Positions 27,149-37,118 of a stretch of 64,000 nucleotides of DNA are shown here, piece after piece. Below the pieces are notes generated by a model, which searched no databases, was not told the origin of the DNA, and saw only the letters and a program-made list of their open reading frames with translations. The position numbers and the translations under genes are program-made. Each line of letters begins with the position of its first letter. The first letter of the stretch is position 1. The stretch spans positions 496,001 to 560,000 of the forward strand of contig LT598467.1 of the NCBI GenBank assembly GCA_900074745.1, in the 5' to 3' direction. Source of the stretch: Lachancea mirantina. Lineage: Eukaryota; Ascomycota; Saccharomycetes; Saccharomycetales; Saccharomycetaceae.

Positions 27149-30139
27149 ATGGGGAAGAAATCTAAAAAGAGTCAGGATAACTACTGGGATGAGGAATTCG
27201 AAGAGGATGCTGCAAACGCTCAGGAAGAAGTAGCCGAAACAGTGGGAGCATCAGAAACTGCGGCAAATAGCGAAAATGTGACACCAGAAGTCGCAGAATT
27301 TGGTGAAGATGCCAATGGCGAGGACGGTGCAGGAGCCGAAGCTGATGGCGACGATTTAGCCGCTGAAGCTGATTTCATGGCCGCTTTGAAGAAGTCTAAG
27401 AAAAAGAGCGAACAAAGAGAGGCAGATGAACCAAAGAAACCAGTACTGAAATCTAAGAAGGAGAAAGAAAAGGAGAAGAAGGAAAAGGAGAAGCAATTGA
27501 AAAAAGAGCAGGCAGCCAAGAAGAAGGCGCAACAACAGGCACAGAAGGAAAAAACAAAGGAATTGAATAAGCAGCAAGCAGAAGCCGCAGCGGACGCTAA
27601 GGCCAAGAAAGAAGCTGAAAAAAAGCCAGAGTCCGGATCGGCCAAGAAACCCGCTAAGAAGGTACCCGCTGGCCTAGCTGCGCTCAGACGTCAACTGGAA
27701 CTCAAGAAACAATATGAAGAACAGGAACGTCTGGCGCAGGAAGAAGAAGAACGCCTAGAGCGAGAGGAACAAGAACGTTTGGCCAAGGAAGAGCAAGAAA
27801 GAGAAGAGTTGAAACAGGCCAAGAGAGAGAAGGAAAAGGCTAAGCGTGAGAAGTTGAAGGCCGAAGGCAAACTGCTCACAAAGAAACAGAAAGAGGAGAA
27901 ACGTCTTCAAGAACAGAGACGCGCAGCTCTTCTCGCCGCAGGTAACGTGCATGTTGCTGGTTTAGAAAAGAAAGAGGGTACGCCCGAAAACAAGTCTAAG
28001 AGGGTTGTCTACGGCAAGAAGAAGAAGAAGACGCAAGCCGAAAAAGACGCAGAAAAGGCTGCTGCTGAAGCCCAAAAAGTAGCCGAAGAGGCCAAGGCTG
28101 CCGCAGGTGACGAAGAAGAAGACGTTTTAGTCGATGACTGGGAAAACTTGGCTCTTGATGAGAACGAAGAGCCAGCATCTGAAGGAGAAGAAAAAGAGGT
28201 AGAACAAGACGAAGAGGAGAACGAAGAGCCAGGGCAGAAAATTGTTTCCGAGGCTGTTCAGAAGCAGGAAAATGAAGTGGAATACGTACCATCGTCTGAG
28301 CAATCGACCCCACCACCAGCTGGTCGCGGTAAAGAGCTTCGGTCGCCTATCTGCTGTATTCTGGGTCACGTCGATACTGGTAAAACAAAGCTTCTGGATA
28401 AAATTAGACAAACTAACGTTCAAGGCGGTGAAGCTGGTGGCATTACTCAACAGATTGGTGCTACTTATTTCCCAATTGACGCTGTTAGACAAAAGACTGC
28501 TGTCATGGCCGACTTTGAAAAACAAACCTTTGATGTCCCTGGTTTACTTGTGATTGACACTCCAGGTCACGAGTCTTTCACCAACTTACGTTCCAGAGGT
28601 TCATCTCTGTGTAACATCGCCATCCTGGTGATTGATATTATGCATGGTTTAGAACAACAAACGTTGGAGTCCATTAGGCTCTTGAGAGATCGTAAGGCTC
28701 CTTTCGTGGTTGCTCTCAACAAAATTGACAGACTTTATGATTGGCAGAGTTTCCCAAACAACTCCTTCAGAGACTCCTTCGAAAAACAGCCTCGCACTGT
28801 GAAGCAAGAGTTTCAGACCAGATTAGATACCATCAAGGTTGCTCTATCAGAACAAGGTTTGAACTCTGAGCTATACTTCCAAAACAAAAACATGTCTAAG
28901 TACGTTTCTATCGTACCTACTTCTGCCGTTACCGGAGAAGGTGTTCCCGATTTGCTGTGGCTATTGCTAGAGTTGACTCAAAAGAGAATGTCGAAACAAT
29001 TGATGTATCTCTCACATGTGGAAGCTACAGTTTTGGAAGTGAAGGTCGTCGAAGGTTTCGGTACGACAATTGATGTGATCTTGTCCAACGGTTACCTGAG
29101 AGAGGGTGATCGTATAGTTTTGTGTGGTATGAATGGTCCGATAGTAACTAACATAAGAGCTTTGTTGACCCCACAGCCGTTGCGTGAACTGCGATTAAAG
29201 TCAGAGTACGTTCATCACAAGGAAGTTAAAGCCGCACTTGGTGTCAAGATTGCTGCCAATGATCTAGAAAAAGCGGTTTCGGGTTCCCGACTCTTGGTTG
29301 TTGGGCCTGAAGATGATGAAGATGAAATGATGGACGACGTTATGGACGACTTGACGGGTTTGCTGGACTCTGTGGACACTTCTGGTAGAGGTGTGACAGT
29401 CCAAGCCTCGACCTTGGGTTCTTTGGAAGCACTTTTAGACTTCTTGAAGGACATGAAAATTCCAGTCATGTCTATTGGTTTGGGTCCTGTCTTCAAAAGA
29501 GACGTTATGAAAGCCGGTGCGATGCTGGAGAAGGCGAAAGAATACGCAGTTATGCTCTGCTTTGATGTCAAAATTGACAAGGAAGCCGAACAGTATGCAG
29601 AGGAACAAGGTATCAAGATCTTCAATGCTGATGTCATCTACCATCTATTTGATGCTTTCACTGCTTACCAAAACCAGTTACTAGAGAAGCGTCGTAAAGA
29701 TTTCTTGCAAGATGCCATCTTCCCATGTGTTTTGAATACTCTGCAGATCATTAACAAACGTGGCCCTATGATCATTGGTGTGGACGTTCAAGAAGGATCT
29801 TTGCGTACTGGCACACCCATTTGTGCCGTGAAAACAGATCCAACTACCAAAGAGAAGACTGTTCTTTTGCTAGGTAGGGTGGTGTCTTTGGAAATCAATC
29901 ATCAACCAGTAAATGAGGTCAAGAGGGGCCAAACAGCCGCAGGTGTCGCGATGCGTCTAGAGGACCCATCAGGTCAACAACCTATCTGGGGCCGTCACGT
30001 AGACGAAAAAGATACTCTCTATTCAATGATCTCCAGAAAGTCCATCGATGTTTTGAAGGATCAGGCTTTCAGAGACCAAGTTCCTAAATCGGACTGGATG
30101 CTCATCCGTAAAATGAAACCCGTTCTTGGCATTGATTAG
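27149..30139 (+). CDS. FUN12: Translation initiation factor eIF5B, FUN12
   Basis: eIF5B is the GTPase that joins the 60S and 40S subunits at the end of initiation. The product is 996 residues (S. cerevisiae 1,002). The first 390 residues are charged and rich in lysine, glutamate and alanine, with long coiled-coil runs. The GTPase domain follows: G1 [13 protein letters not shown] (about 405-417), G3 DTPGHESF (about 470), G4 NKID (about 524). Domain II, the alpha/beta domain III and the C-terminal beta-barrel domain IV complete the protein, with a Met/Asp acidic stretch ([15 protein letters not shown]) between II and III. Codon bias is moderate to strong. It converges on RPA190 with a 280-bp gap. 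Confidence 0.99.
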   Translation: MGKKSKKSQDNYWDEEFEEDAANAQEEVAETVGASETAANSENVTPEVAEFGEDANGEDGAGAEADGDDLAAEADFMAALKKSKKKSEQREADEPKKPVLKSKKEKEKEKKEKEKQLKKEQAAKKKAQQQAQKEKTKELNKQQAEAAADAKAKKEAEKKPESGSAKKPAKKVPAGLAALRRQLELKKQYEEQERLAQEEEERLEREEQERLAKEEQEREELKQAKREKEKAKREKLKAEGKLLTKKQKEEKRLQEQRRAALLAAGNVHVAGLEKKEGTPENKSKRVVYGKKKKKTQAEKDAEKAAAEAQKVAEEAKAAAGDEEEDVLVDDWENLALDENEEPASEGEEKEVEQDEEENEEPGQKIVSEAVQKQENEVEYVPSSEQSTPPPAGRGKELRSPICCILGHVDTGKTKLLDKIRQTNVQGGEAGGITQQIGATYFPIDAVRQKTAVMADFEKQTFDVPGLLVIDTPGHESFTNLRSRGSSLCNIAILVIDIMHGLEQQTLESIRLLRDRKAPFVVALNKIDRLYDWQSFPNNSFRDSFEKQPRTVKQEFQTRLDTIKVALSEQGLNSELYFQNKNMSKYVSIVPTSAVTGEGVPDLLWLLLELTQKRMSKQLMYLSHVEATVLEVKVVEGFGTTIDVILSNGYLREGDRIVLCGMNGPIVTNIRALLTPQPLRELRLKSEYVHHKEVKAALGVKIAANDLEKAVSGSRLLVVGPEDDEDEMMDDVMDDLTGLLDSVDTSGRGVTVQASTLGSLEALLDFLKDMKIPVMSIGLGPVFKRDVMKAGAMLEKAKEYAVMLCFDVKIDKEAEQYAEEQGIKIFNADVIYHLFDAFTAYQNQLLEKRRKDFLQDAIFPCVLNTLQIINKRGPMIIGVDVQEGSLRTGTPICAVKTDPTTKEKTVLLLGRVVSLEINHQPVNEVKRGQTAAGVAMRLEDPSGQQPIWGRHVDEKDTLYSMISRKSIDVLKDQAFRDQVPKSDWMLIRKMKPVLGID

Positions 30140-30380
30140 AAAGTTTCAAGCATGAATATAGTTTAGTCTGTACTTTGAACCAGAGAGCATTTTTCATTTA
30201 TCTACGTATGGTACCGCTAACTCACTCATCAGATAGAAATATCTTCCAATAAGCTGAGCGTGATAAATTTGTCTTCAAAAGAGGCTTTATCCAAGTCGCC
30301 TGTAAAATAAAATAAGCGACTCACTCTTTAATCAATGAATTATGCACTGTTTTCATATAATATTTACAGTTGTTAAATGT

Positions 30381-30419
30381 AAAGATGTGAAGTAAAGATG
30401 TGAAGTAACGATGTGAAGT
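30381..30419. repeat. 13-bp tandem triplicate abutting the RPA190 stop codon
   Basis: Three head-to-tail copies of AAAGATGTGAAGT (the third has one substitution, AACGATGTGAAGT) end exactly at the RPA190 stop codon at 30420. On the transcribed strand the first bases of the RPA190 3' UTR are thus three copies of ACTTCACATC. Confidence 0.95.
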
Positions 30420-33400
30420 CTACTTTGAAGGTATTTTGGCCAAAAGATCGAAAGAACCTGTGCCCACATTGGCCAACTTTCCTAAAACAATCCGGGCAGA
30501 TGGGGTATGAAGTTCTTCACGCTCGCTGTCCAGAACAGCCTTCGTGAGGAAACCGCATGTGGTCTCGTATGACATTTTCATTAATGAGGAAGTGGAAGAC
30601 TCCATTCCTTGTCTGTTAAAGGCCAGATAGGTACCTTGTCTTGTCATCATGTCAGCAATCAACTCTAGATGGCGGAACGACACGGCAATTGCATAACGCG
30701 AGAAGACGTTATTGATTTCATTAACAATCGTGTTTCTGGCTGCTTCCACACCATAAGTTTTTAGAACGGAAGCAATATCGTTTGACGTTATACCGTTGAC
30801 GTCGATGAAAGCATCCTGGTCCCACATGGCGTGGAAGTTGACACCCTCTGTAACAAGCACTCGCTTGCCATTTTCTGGATCAGGGTGAACACAACGAGAG
30901 ATATTTGGAACCTCTCTGATGACGGACTTTCTGCAAATTTCTTCGATAATGTTGATCATCAAAAGTTTCTCGGTATCAGCAGCCAAATCAAACTTAAAAT
31001 GACACCATGATCCGTCTTCATCATCGAAGTTGTACTGTGAGATAAATCTGTGGGAAGATATCACGGCAGACTGTCTGTCACGCTGCGCTTTTGACAAGGT
31101 TTCCTGCAAGTCGTCATTCGCCTCTTGCTTTACGGCATCAACCATTTCCTGATCTTCGTCTTCTGATTCCGAAGAGCTTGTTTCCATCTCGGAAAGCTCC
31201 TCGTCGGTACGTTCAGCACGCCTCATTGTCTCTAATTCGTCATCATCAGGGTCCTCGTAAGAAACCGCTTGTTTAGATTTCTTGCGAGACTCCTCTTCGT
31301 CGTTGTCGTCGTCTAAAGAAGCGGCAGAAGCGGCAGTTTCCTTTGTAGCCGATTTGGATACAGCAGTGCTAATATCTGGAACCACGGTTTTCTTCTGCTT
31401 CTTGATTTCTTTAACAATTGCAGTCTCCAATGAGTGCAAGAACATGTCAGACACAACATTCTGAAGCTCTTCCTTCGACACGTCATACTCGGAAATGTAA
31501 TCGGAGGAGGGGAAGAAAGACATATGCACTGCGTACGAGCGAGAAGCCGTCGTACTCTCGGACGTTCCTGTCGATTCAGTCACGACAATTTTATCAATCA
31601 CTTCTGAAAGCATAACTTTCGTAATAGACTTACAGAAAGTTTCTGCCTGAGTGTCTGTAACATCATCTAGTATAGGTAAAGTCATCTGAGGTGTTTTAAT
31701 GGCAGAGGAAGCAGTCATAATGATCTCTCGCATACGAGGTATACCAAGCGTCACGTTTGCAGCACCATGACCGGCGAAATGGAAAGTGTTTAACGTCATT
31801 TGAGTAGAAGGTTCACCAACAGACTGCGAGGCGATAATTCCCACACCTTCACCCGGATTGATAAGAGAACGCATGTACTTCAACTGCATCAAAGCTCTAA
31901 ACTTCTTTTCAGTCAAGCCGTTGCGCGATTTGAAAAGTTCTGTGCTCGAGTCAATAAATTGTTCCAACTTATCCTGGAACTTCTCAGAAACAGACCCTAA
32001 GTATTTCCCTGGGTTAAACTTCGAAAGAATAGGATCATATTTAATACGTTGGGCGAAGTGGGGAACACCCTTGTTTTTCTTTCTTTGTTTTAGAGCCTTT
32101 TTCGAGTATTTGAGGGCTGCCTCCACATCCAAATGTTCAATAAGCGCTGAAGGATTATATTTGGTTAGTAAACCATCGTAGTTTTCAGCGCAGAAATTAA
32201 ATTCGTTCATGTGAGACTCTTTGGTGACGTCCACAGCATCACCTCCGTACAAAAATTGGATTAATGTACCATCTGCGTCTCTCACGGAGTTATCGTACGA
32301 GACATGAACACCTTCTAGTTGTTTAGTCAAGCAACGTTGCAAATAGCCGGATCTGGAGGTTTTGACGGCGGTATCGATAAGACCTTCACGACCTGCCATA
32401 CAATGGAAATAGTATTCCTGAGGTTTTATACCGGAGTAAAAGCGACCCTTGATATAACCTCCTGCCATTGCATCGGTCTCAAAAGGCTTAAAGGATGGAA
32501 GCGTTTTGCCACTTACCATGACAGGAACTCTTCTGCCTTCTAAAGCTTGTTGACCTAACAAACACATAATTTGGGAGACATTGACGTTGGAACCTTTGGC
32601 ACCTGACAGAGCCATAGCCTGCATGGAATTGTAGGGGAACTTCTTCATCGTCCCTCCAGGAACACAAGTTGAAACAACTTTTGATGTGATCCCGTTAACC
32701 TTCGAGGAAGTTACCGCATCAAGAATACCTAGTTTATTGTCGTCTCTTAGAATTTCTTCCAACCGCGTCAATAATTCGGGGTCATTTGAAGCGACATTGT
32801 TGTCAAGATTAGTAACCTCGGCAGCAGCAACACGACCTATATCTCTGGAAGTTTTCAAGATGTCAGCTCTTGATTTGTTCCCCTCGTCTGTTAGACGCAA
32901 ATCGTCCATACCACAAGTAAACGCAGTCGAAGTAATATAATTGGTGAAAAGTCTACCCAAAACGGAAAGCACCTTAGCAGCAGTTTCAGGACCGTAGAGT
33001 TCATGCAAAGAATGCACGATACCAAACTTCGAGGCACCGTATTGAGATTTGTCCAGAATTCCACACAAAAGCTCACCATTCCTGAAGATCACAGTGTTTT
33101 CGCTGGAGTGGTTGCTCCAGTAATCGTCTTTGATCTTGTTCTTAGATGTTAGGTTTATACCAGGCATGTTTGCTGGAGTTATGTTGAGGAGAACCGTTGT
33201 TATTATTTGCTTACCAGTCCATAGTGGCACTGGCTTGAACACAGCAGGTGGTACTGTCACTAGCTTGCCTCGCGTGGCATGGCCGTCTTCGGGACGTATA
33301 CAGCCATAGAGGTACTGCTGATATTGTTCTCTGGTGAAAAAGCTGTCTTTGCTGGTTAGCCACACTCCTGCAGAAATGTGGTCCTGAATTAGACCTCTAA

Positions 33401-35360
33401 CAGGCGAGCCAGATGTAGGTGTCAAATACTGAGAGTCTGTGTTAGCTAATGTGAAAGCCTCGGACCTGGCATTTTCGTTTTGAGGGAAGTGCATGTTCAT
33501 CTCGTCACCGTCGAAGTCTGCATTGTAAGCACCAGTATTCGCATAGTGCAGACGGAGAGTCTTTTCACCAGGCAAAACTCTAACTTTATGACCCATCATG
33601 GACGCCTTGTGCAAGGTGGGCTGACGGTTCATTATGACAACATCTCTGTTCTGGATGTGGCGGTAAACTTTCTTGTTCAGAGCATGAGTGGAATTTTGAG
33701 TCGATGGGGTCAGTAATTGATTAGCCAAAGCTTTGCGCTGCTCCTGCGTCATTCCAATCAGCGAAACGAGAGATCCATCCTCGTTTTGAATCTGAGTGGC
33801 ACCTGGCCATTTGTCAGGACCATTGATAACGGCTTGGCGCAACTCGGCGGCATTGTAAGAACACACTGGCTCAGGGTACGTAAGTTTTTTGGCGAAGACT
33901 GGTGGCACACCAATCTCGTTTGTTTCGATATTGGGGTCTGGAGAAATGACGGATCTTGCGGCGTAATTCACACGCTTACCCATCATGTGCTTTCTAAACA
34001 AACCTTCCTTCTTTTCCAGAGCTTGCTTTACACCAGGGATTGGGACCTTGCCTCCGTTGCTTCCCTGGGCCTTTGTGGAGTCTATAAATCCATTAACATC
34101 GTTTTGAATTGTCACGAAAGCATTCATTAGTCTGTTGAAGATCACTCTCTTGTCTTCGACGGATACCTTGTCTTTTTGCAATTTGGACATCTCTTCATTT
34201 AGGTCCCGAATGAGCAAAGACGTTGTCAGAATTTTGGAAAGAAGCTGATTTTGGGTGTTCTCGTGGATTTCATCTCCCAGCTTAGAGGGGAGGCGAAACC
34301 GAGTTGGAGGAACGACGATAACGTCCAAGAAAAACATGTCAGCAGACACCTCGTACTTGCCACGCTTTGGTCTCGAGTTTAGAACGTATTGAAGAACATT
34401 GCGCTCTTTTCTGAAAACGTTGCGTAAAATATTTCTGACTTCGGTGGACAGAATGTATGTAGACCCAGTCTTTGGTTTGGAGGAGTTCATTCTTTCCGAG
34501 TTGAAGTCTTCGTTGACTTCGCCTTGGTCGTTGCCGCCCAATTTTCTAGCTTGCTCCTGTTTCTTGATCATGTCTTGACGGATGAGACCCTTGACCCTGT
34601 TGTTGGTCTGTTGCTTCTCAGTCAAAGCCGTTTCAAAGATCTTGGTCACGCCGTCTTTTCTGAATTTGGGCGAGAACATGCCACAGTTGTCACACTTGGG
34701 TCTGGAGAGCAGTTTCCTATGAAACTCGTGTATCAGAACCTTGCGCTCTTCATTCAAAGTGGCAGTGAAGACCCCGTTGTGGCTGGTGCGGCCGACAGAG
34801 ATCGCTTTGGCGATGCTTGTTTCAACGAATTCCGTGCGCTTCGCCTCCAACTCGCGAAGCGCACCGGTGTTAACAGGAGGGCCGGACAGACCATTGTCCT
34901 CGGTTGCCTCGTCGTCTTCGTCAAGATCCAACGATCCTACGCTGAAACTGTCAATTTGGTACGCTTCGTCAATGAGACCGTACTGCAAAAGCCGCAGTTT
35001 GCAGGCGAATGCATGCACCTCTGCAGATCTCAGTCTGAAGCGGTGGCAGTACAAGCAGGTGCTTCGTAGATATATGTATAAGCTGTTGAAAAACAGCGGG
35101 TTGTAGCAAGGGACCGGGAGCTCGATGTGGCCTTGATGTCCGGGACAGAATTTTTCATCCAGACCGCAAGTGGAACACAGGTTCCGCAAAAAGGCGCCTA
35201 GCGCAAGGTCATAGAGACCTCCGGAGATCGGGTGGCCCAAATTGTCCAGAACCGTTGGATTCGTGACTTGCATGGCAGATAGGTTGCGAATCTCTCGCGC
35301 GGACATCACGCCGAAATCGACCGACGTGATCTCCGATGCGACCGGCTTTGAGATATCCAT
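30420..35360 (-). CDS. RPA190: RNA polymerase I largest subunit RPA190
   Basis: This is the catalytic largest subunit (A190) of RNA polymerase I, which transcribes ribosomal DNA in the nucleolus; 1,646 residues (S. cerevisiae 1,664). The clamp-core zinc site CSTCGLDEKFCPGHQGHIELP lies near residue 62, and the catalytic aspartates in NADFDGDEMNMHFP near 613-625. The bridge-helix and trigger-loop regions follow (GEGVGIIASQSVGEPSTQMT). An acidic insert typical of the Pol I jaw (DDDNDEEESRKKSK, MDISK start at the other end of the chain) lies near 1,340-1,410. The promoter has canonical PAC and RRPE sites. In S. cerevisiae RPA43 is next to it; here a zinc-cluster gene and a small ORF lie between. 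Confidence 0.99.
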   Translation of the reverse strand: MDISKPVASEITSVDFGVMSAREIRNLSAMQVTNPTVLDNLGHPISGGLYDLALGAFLRNLCSTCGLDEKFCPGHQGHIELPVPCYNPLFFNSLYIYLRSTCLYCHRFRLRSAEVHAFACKLRLLQYGLIDEAYQIDSFSVGSLDLDEDDEATEDNGLSGPPVNTGALRELEAKRTEFVETSIAKAISVGRTSHNGVFTATLNEERKVLIHEFHRKLLSRPKCDNCGMFSPKFRKDGVTKIFETALTEKQQTNNRVKGLIRQDMIKKQEQARKLGGNDQGEVNEDFNSERMNSSKPKTGSTYILSTEVRNILRNVFRKERNVLQYVLNSRPKRGKYEVSADMFFLDVIVVPPTRFRLPSKLGDEIHENTQNQLLSKILTTSLLIRDLNEEMSKLQKDKVSVEDKRVIFNRLMNAFVTIQNDVNGFIDSTKAQGSNGGKVPIPGVKQALEKKEGLFRKHMMGKRVNYAARSVISPDPNIETNEIGVPPVFAKKLTYPEPVCSYNAAELRQAVINGPDKWPGATQIQNEDGSLVSLIGMTQEQRKALANQLLTPSTQNSTHALNKKVYRHIQNRDVVIMNRQPTLHKASMMGHKVRVLPGEKTLRLHYANTGAYNADFDGDEMNMHFPQNENARSEAFTLANTDSQYLTPTSGSPVRGLIQDHISAGVWLTSKDSFFTREQYQQYLYGCIRPEDGHATRGKLVTVPPAVFKPVPLWTGKQIITTVLLNITPANMPGINLTSKNKIKDDYWSNHSSENTVIFRNGELLCGILDKSQYGASKFGIVHSLHELYGPETAAKVLSVLGRLFTNYITSTAFTCGMDDLRLTDEGNKSRADILKTSRDIGRVAAAEVTNLDNNVASNDPELLTRLEEILRDDNKLGILDAVTSSKVNGITSKVVSTCVPGGTMKKFPYNSMQAMALSGAKGSNVNVSQIMCLLGQQALEGRRVPVMVSGKTLPSFKPFETDAMAGGYIKGRFYSGIKPQEYYFHCMAGREGLIDTAVKTSRSGYLQRCLTKQLEGVHVSYDNSVRDADGTLIQFLYGGDAVDVTKESHMNEFNFCAENYDGLLTKYNPSALIEHLDVEAALKYSKKALKQRKKNKGVPHFAQRIKYDPILSKFNPGKYLGSVSEKFQDKLEQFIDSSTELFKSRNGLTEKKFRALMQLKYMRSLINPGEGVGIIASQSVGEPSTQMTLNTFHFAGHGAANVTLGIPRMREIIMTASSAIKTPQMTLPILDDVTDTQAETFCKSITKVMLSEVIDKIVVTESTGTSESTTASRSYAVHMSFFPSSDYISEYDVSKEELQNVVSDMFLHSLETAIVKEIKKQKKTVVPDISTAVSKSATKETAASAASLDDDNDEEESRKKSKQAVSYEDPDDDELETMRRAERTDEELSEMETSSSESEDEDQEMVDAVKQEANDDLQETLSKAQRDRQSAVISSHRFISQYNFDDEDGSWCHFKFDLAADTEKLLMINIIEEICRKSVIREVPNISRCVHPDPENGKRVLVTEGVNFHAMWDQDAFIDVNGITSNDIASVLKTYGVEAARNTIVNEINNVFSRYAIAVSFRHLELIADMMTRQGTYLAFNRQGMESSTSSLMKMSYETTCGFLTKAVLDSEREELHTPSARIVLGKLANVGTGSFDLLAKIPSK

Positions 35361-35851
35361 GGCGCTCTTCGAATTTGAATGTGTAAAAGGTGCTAATTGA
35401 CCAGCTTAGAGAGATGAGCCCCTGGGCTTTTCACGTTGTCGAGCAGTTCTGGCTGGGAATACGTCTTATGAAATGAGATGAGATGCGATGAGTTGATACA
35501 CCTACTTAAAATTTTTCAGCCATTGGTAAATCGAGACACGGAAAAAGAAAATATATGAGGACACTTAAAGTCACTAGCGACGAAATATACTCATTTGGGA
35601 CTCGCTTTTTGTACGAACAGTGTGTCGTCAGAAAGCGTCAGCGGCTGCATGGAAGCAGTTACATAAGCGGAACGAGGTGCGATATGCATGGATTGCTATG
35701 TCGCGCGTAGAGACGCGTCCCCGTTTTTAGCCTCGTTTTTCACGACTCTGCTAGACCCCCAGAGAGCATTGGTATATAAGTCTCCCGTCCTGCTGGCTCC
35801 TTCTCCCAAGAGTGAACCTTCCCGAGATGCTACACCTCACAGCAATAAAGC
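35361..35851. promoter_or_regulatory. RPA190 promoter and small-ORF promoter
   Basis: On the RPA190 side are tandem PAC motifs, GATGAG at 35477-35482 and GCGATGAG at 35485-35492, and RRPE AAAATTTTTCA at 35508-35518, about 120-160 bp before the RPA190 start. On the other side a TATA box, TATATAAG (35773-35780), stands 72 bp before the ATG of the small ORF at 35852. An upstream ATG at 35827 opens a 14-codon frame that overlaps that start. Confidence 0.7.
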
Positions 35852-36043
35852 ATGCCCGACAAGCAGGCTAGTTCGCACGACAAAGGAAACCTCGCTGGCT
35901 CCATCGCCGGCGCTGTCGCCGGCTCAGACATAGCGGGAAAGCTGGGAATGGGCCAAATCGGCGGAATTGCCAGCAGCATTTTGGGCTCTGCTGAAGGCGG
36001 CAAGGCCGAGAACAAAATCAAAGACAAAATCGATAACCACTGA
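35852..36043 (+). CDS. Small glycine-rich protein of unknown function
   Basis: The 63-residue product begins MPDKQASSHDKG, has a glycine- and alanine-rich, weakly hydrophobic middle (residues 13-47, with GSIAGAVAG and IGGIASSILGSA) and ends in a charged tail (KAENKIKDKIDNH). I do not recognise the family. A TATA box at a proper distance and adenine at -3 argue for expression. An overlapping upstream ATG and the small size argue for caution. The residue pattern, small residues in the middle flanked by lysine and acidic ends, resembles stress-induced hydrophilin-like or glycine-zipper proteins; that is inference. No counterpart is known to me between RPA190 and RPA43 in S. cerevisiae. Confidence 0.5.
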   Translation: MPDKQASSHDKGNLAGSIAGAVAGSDIAGKLGMGQIGGIASSILGSAEGGKAENKIKDKIDNH

Positions 36044-37118
36044 ACGGTTGAATTGGCCTCCCGCCGCCATGATGGCACCTCGACATTCGAACTCTTCTAT
36101 ATTCAGGACGTATCTAAATAGTAACGATTGTGTTGATGCTACAACCCATATAAGCTCCACCCGTGGAAGCCTGTCGGACTGCTGTCACGTTACACCTCTT
36201 ACAGCCACCTTTGTCTTCGCACGAGCGGAGTGCACCCTTTCCATGGCTCCCTTAGGTCTGGTTTTCCCGCCGGAGATTCCCCACGCTGGAAAAGACGGGG
36301 ACGGACCGAGCGCGGAAGTCATCCAGGAAGGAGAGAATGTTGCGCCGTACCAAAGTAGGCCACCTTATCTCTTTTTGTGGCAAGACGCTAGCTAGCGTTG
36401 GGGGCGCGTCACGGGAATCTGATGCAGATATAAAGCGAGAACAAACAAGCCAGGGGTTGGAAGCCCAGTGAACGATGAGATTGGCCGAGGCGCATCAGAT
36501 CGGCATGGCTTAGCCACAACAGACGATTATTACTAAGGTTGCTCACGAGGCACCATAACTTCAATGTTGGTGTTTCGTGTATACTGGAACTTTAGGTGGG
36601 TTGCGGTAGTCCTGATGCTTTCGCGGGGTAAAGCTGTGAGCGGCTCGAGACATTCTTCTTTTTCCTACCTTCAAAACCAGGTCGCTGACGCATTTGATCC
36701 GATCACCGTTCGTATCGAACCTGACGTGCAGGAAAAGGTGGTATGGGAAAAAGAAATAATGGTGTCTGGTTGTCCGGTAGCCCCTCGTAGGAGCCAGAAC
36801 CGCCGAGAAAATGGAAATAGAGAATATCGAGCATCACTAGGAACGGCACTTGATTTTCAGGACTCAAAAGCCGATACTGGTGGGTTTGCTGAGGAGGGGA
36901 GAGAAAAGCAAGAAGCAAAAAAAGCACGATAAATCACGTGACCGGGTCGTTGCCCTTTTTCCCCACCTAAAAGCTTCTGTCTACCTGGATACCCTACCAC
37001 ACTATCATCCAGGATCGCTTAAACTCCGTATCATCAGTGTGTGGTATTGTAAAATTTGGCCATAAGCATATGGACTGTACAGCCACGATAACACGGCAAG
37101 AACACACTTATTAACCCA
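36044..37118. other. Spacer before the zinc-cluster gene
   Basis: The 1.07-kb spacer includes a perfect 14-bp palindrome ACGCTAGCTAGCGT (36386-36399) and an ATATAAAG sequence near 36430 with no convincing gene behind it. A 122-codon plus-strand frame at 36564-36932 has a hydrophobic N terminus but otherwise random-looking composition. Confidence 0.45.

Noticed and set aside
35967-36395. 142-codon frame overlapping the small glycine-rich ORF
   Set aside because: It overlaps the better-supported small ORF in another frame and has no recognisable features.
36564-36932. 122-codon frame with a hydrophobic N terminus
   Set aside because: Apart from a signal-like start the composition looks random, and no promoter signal or family was evident.
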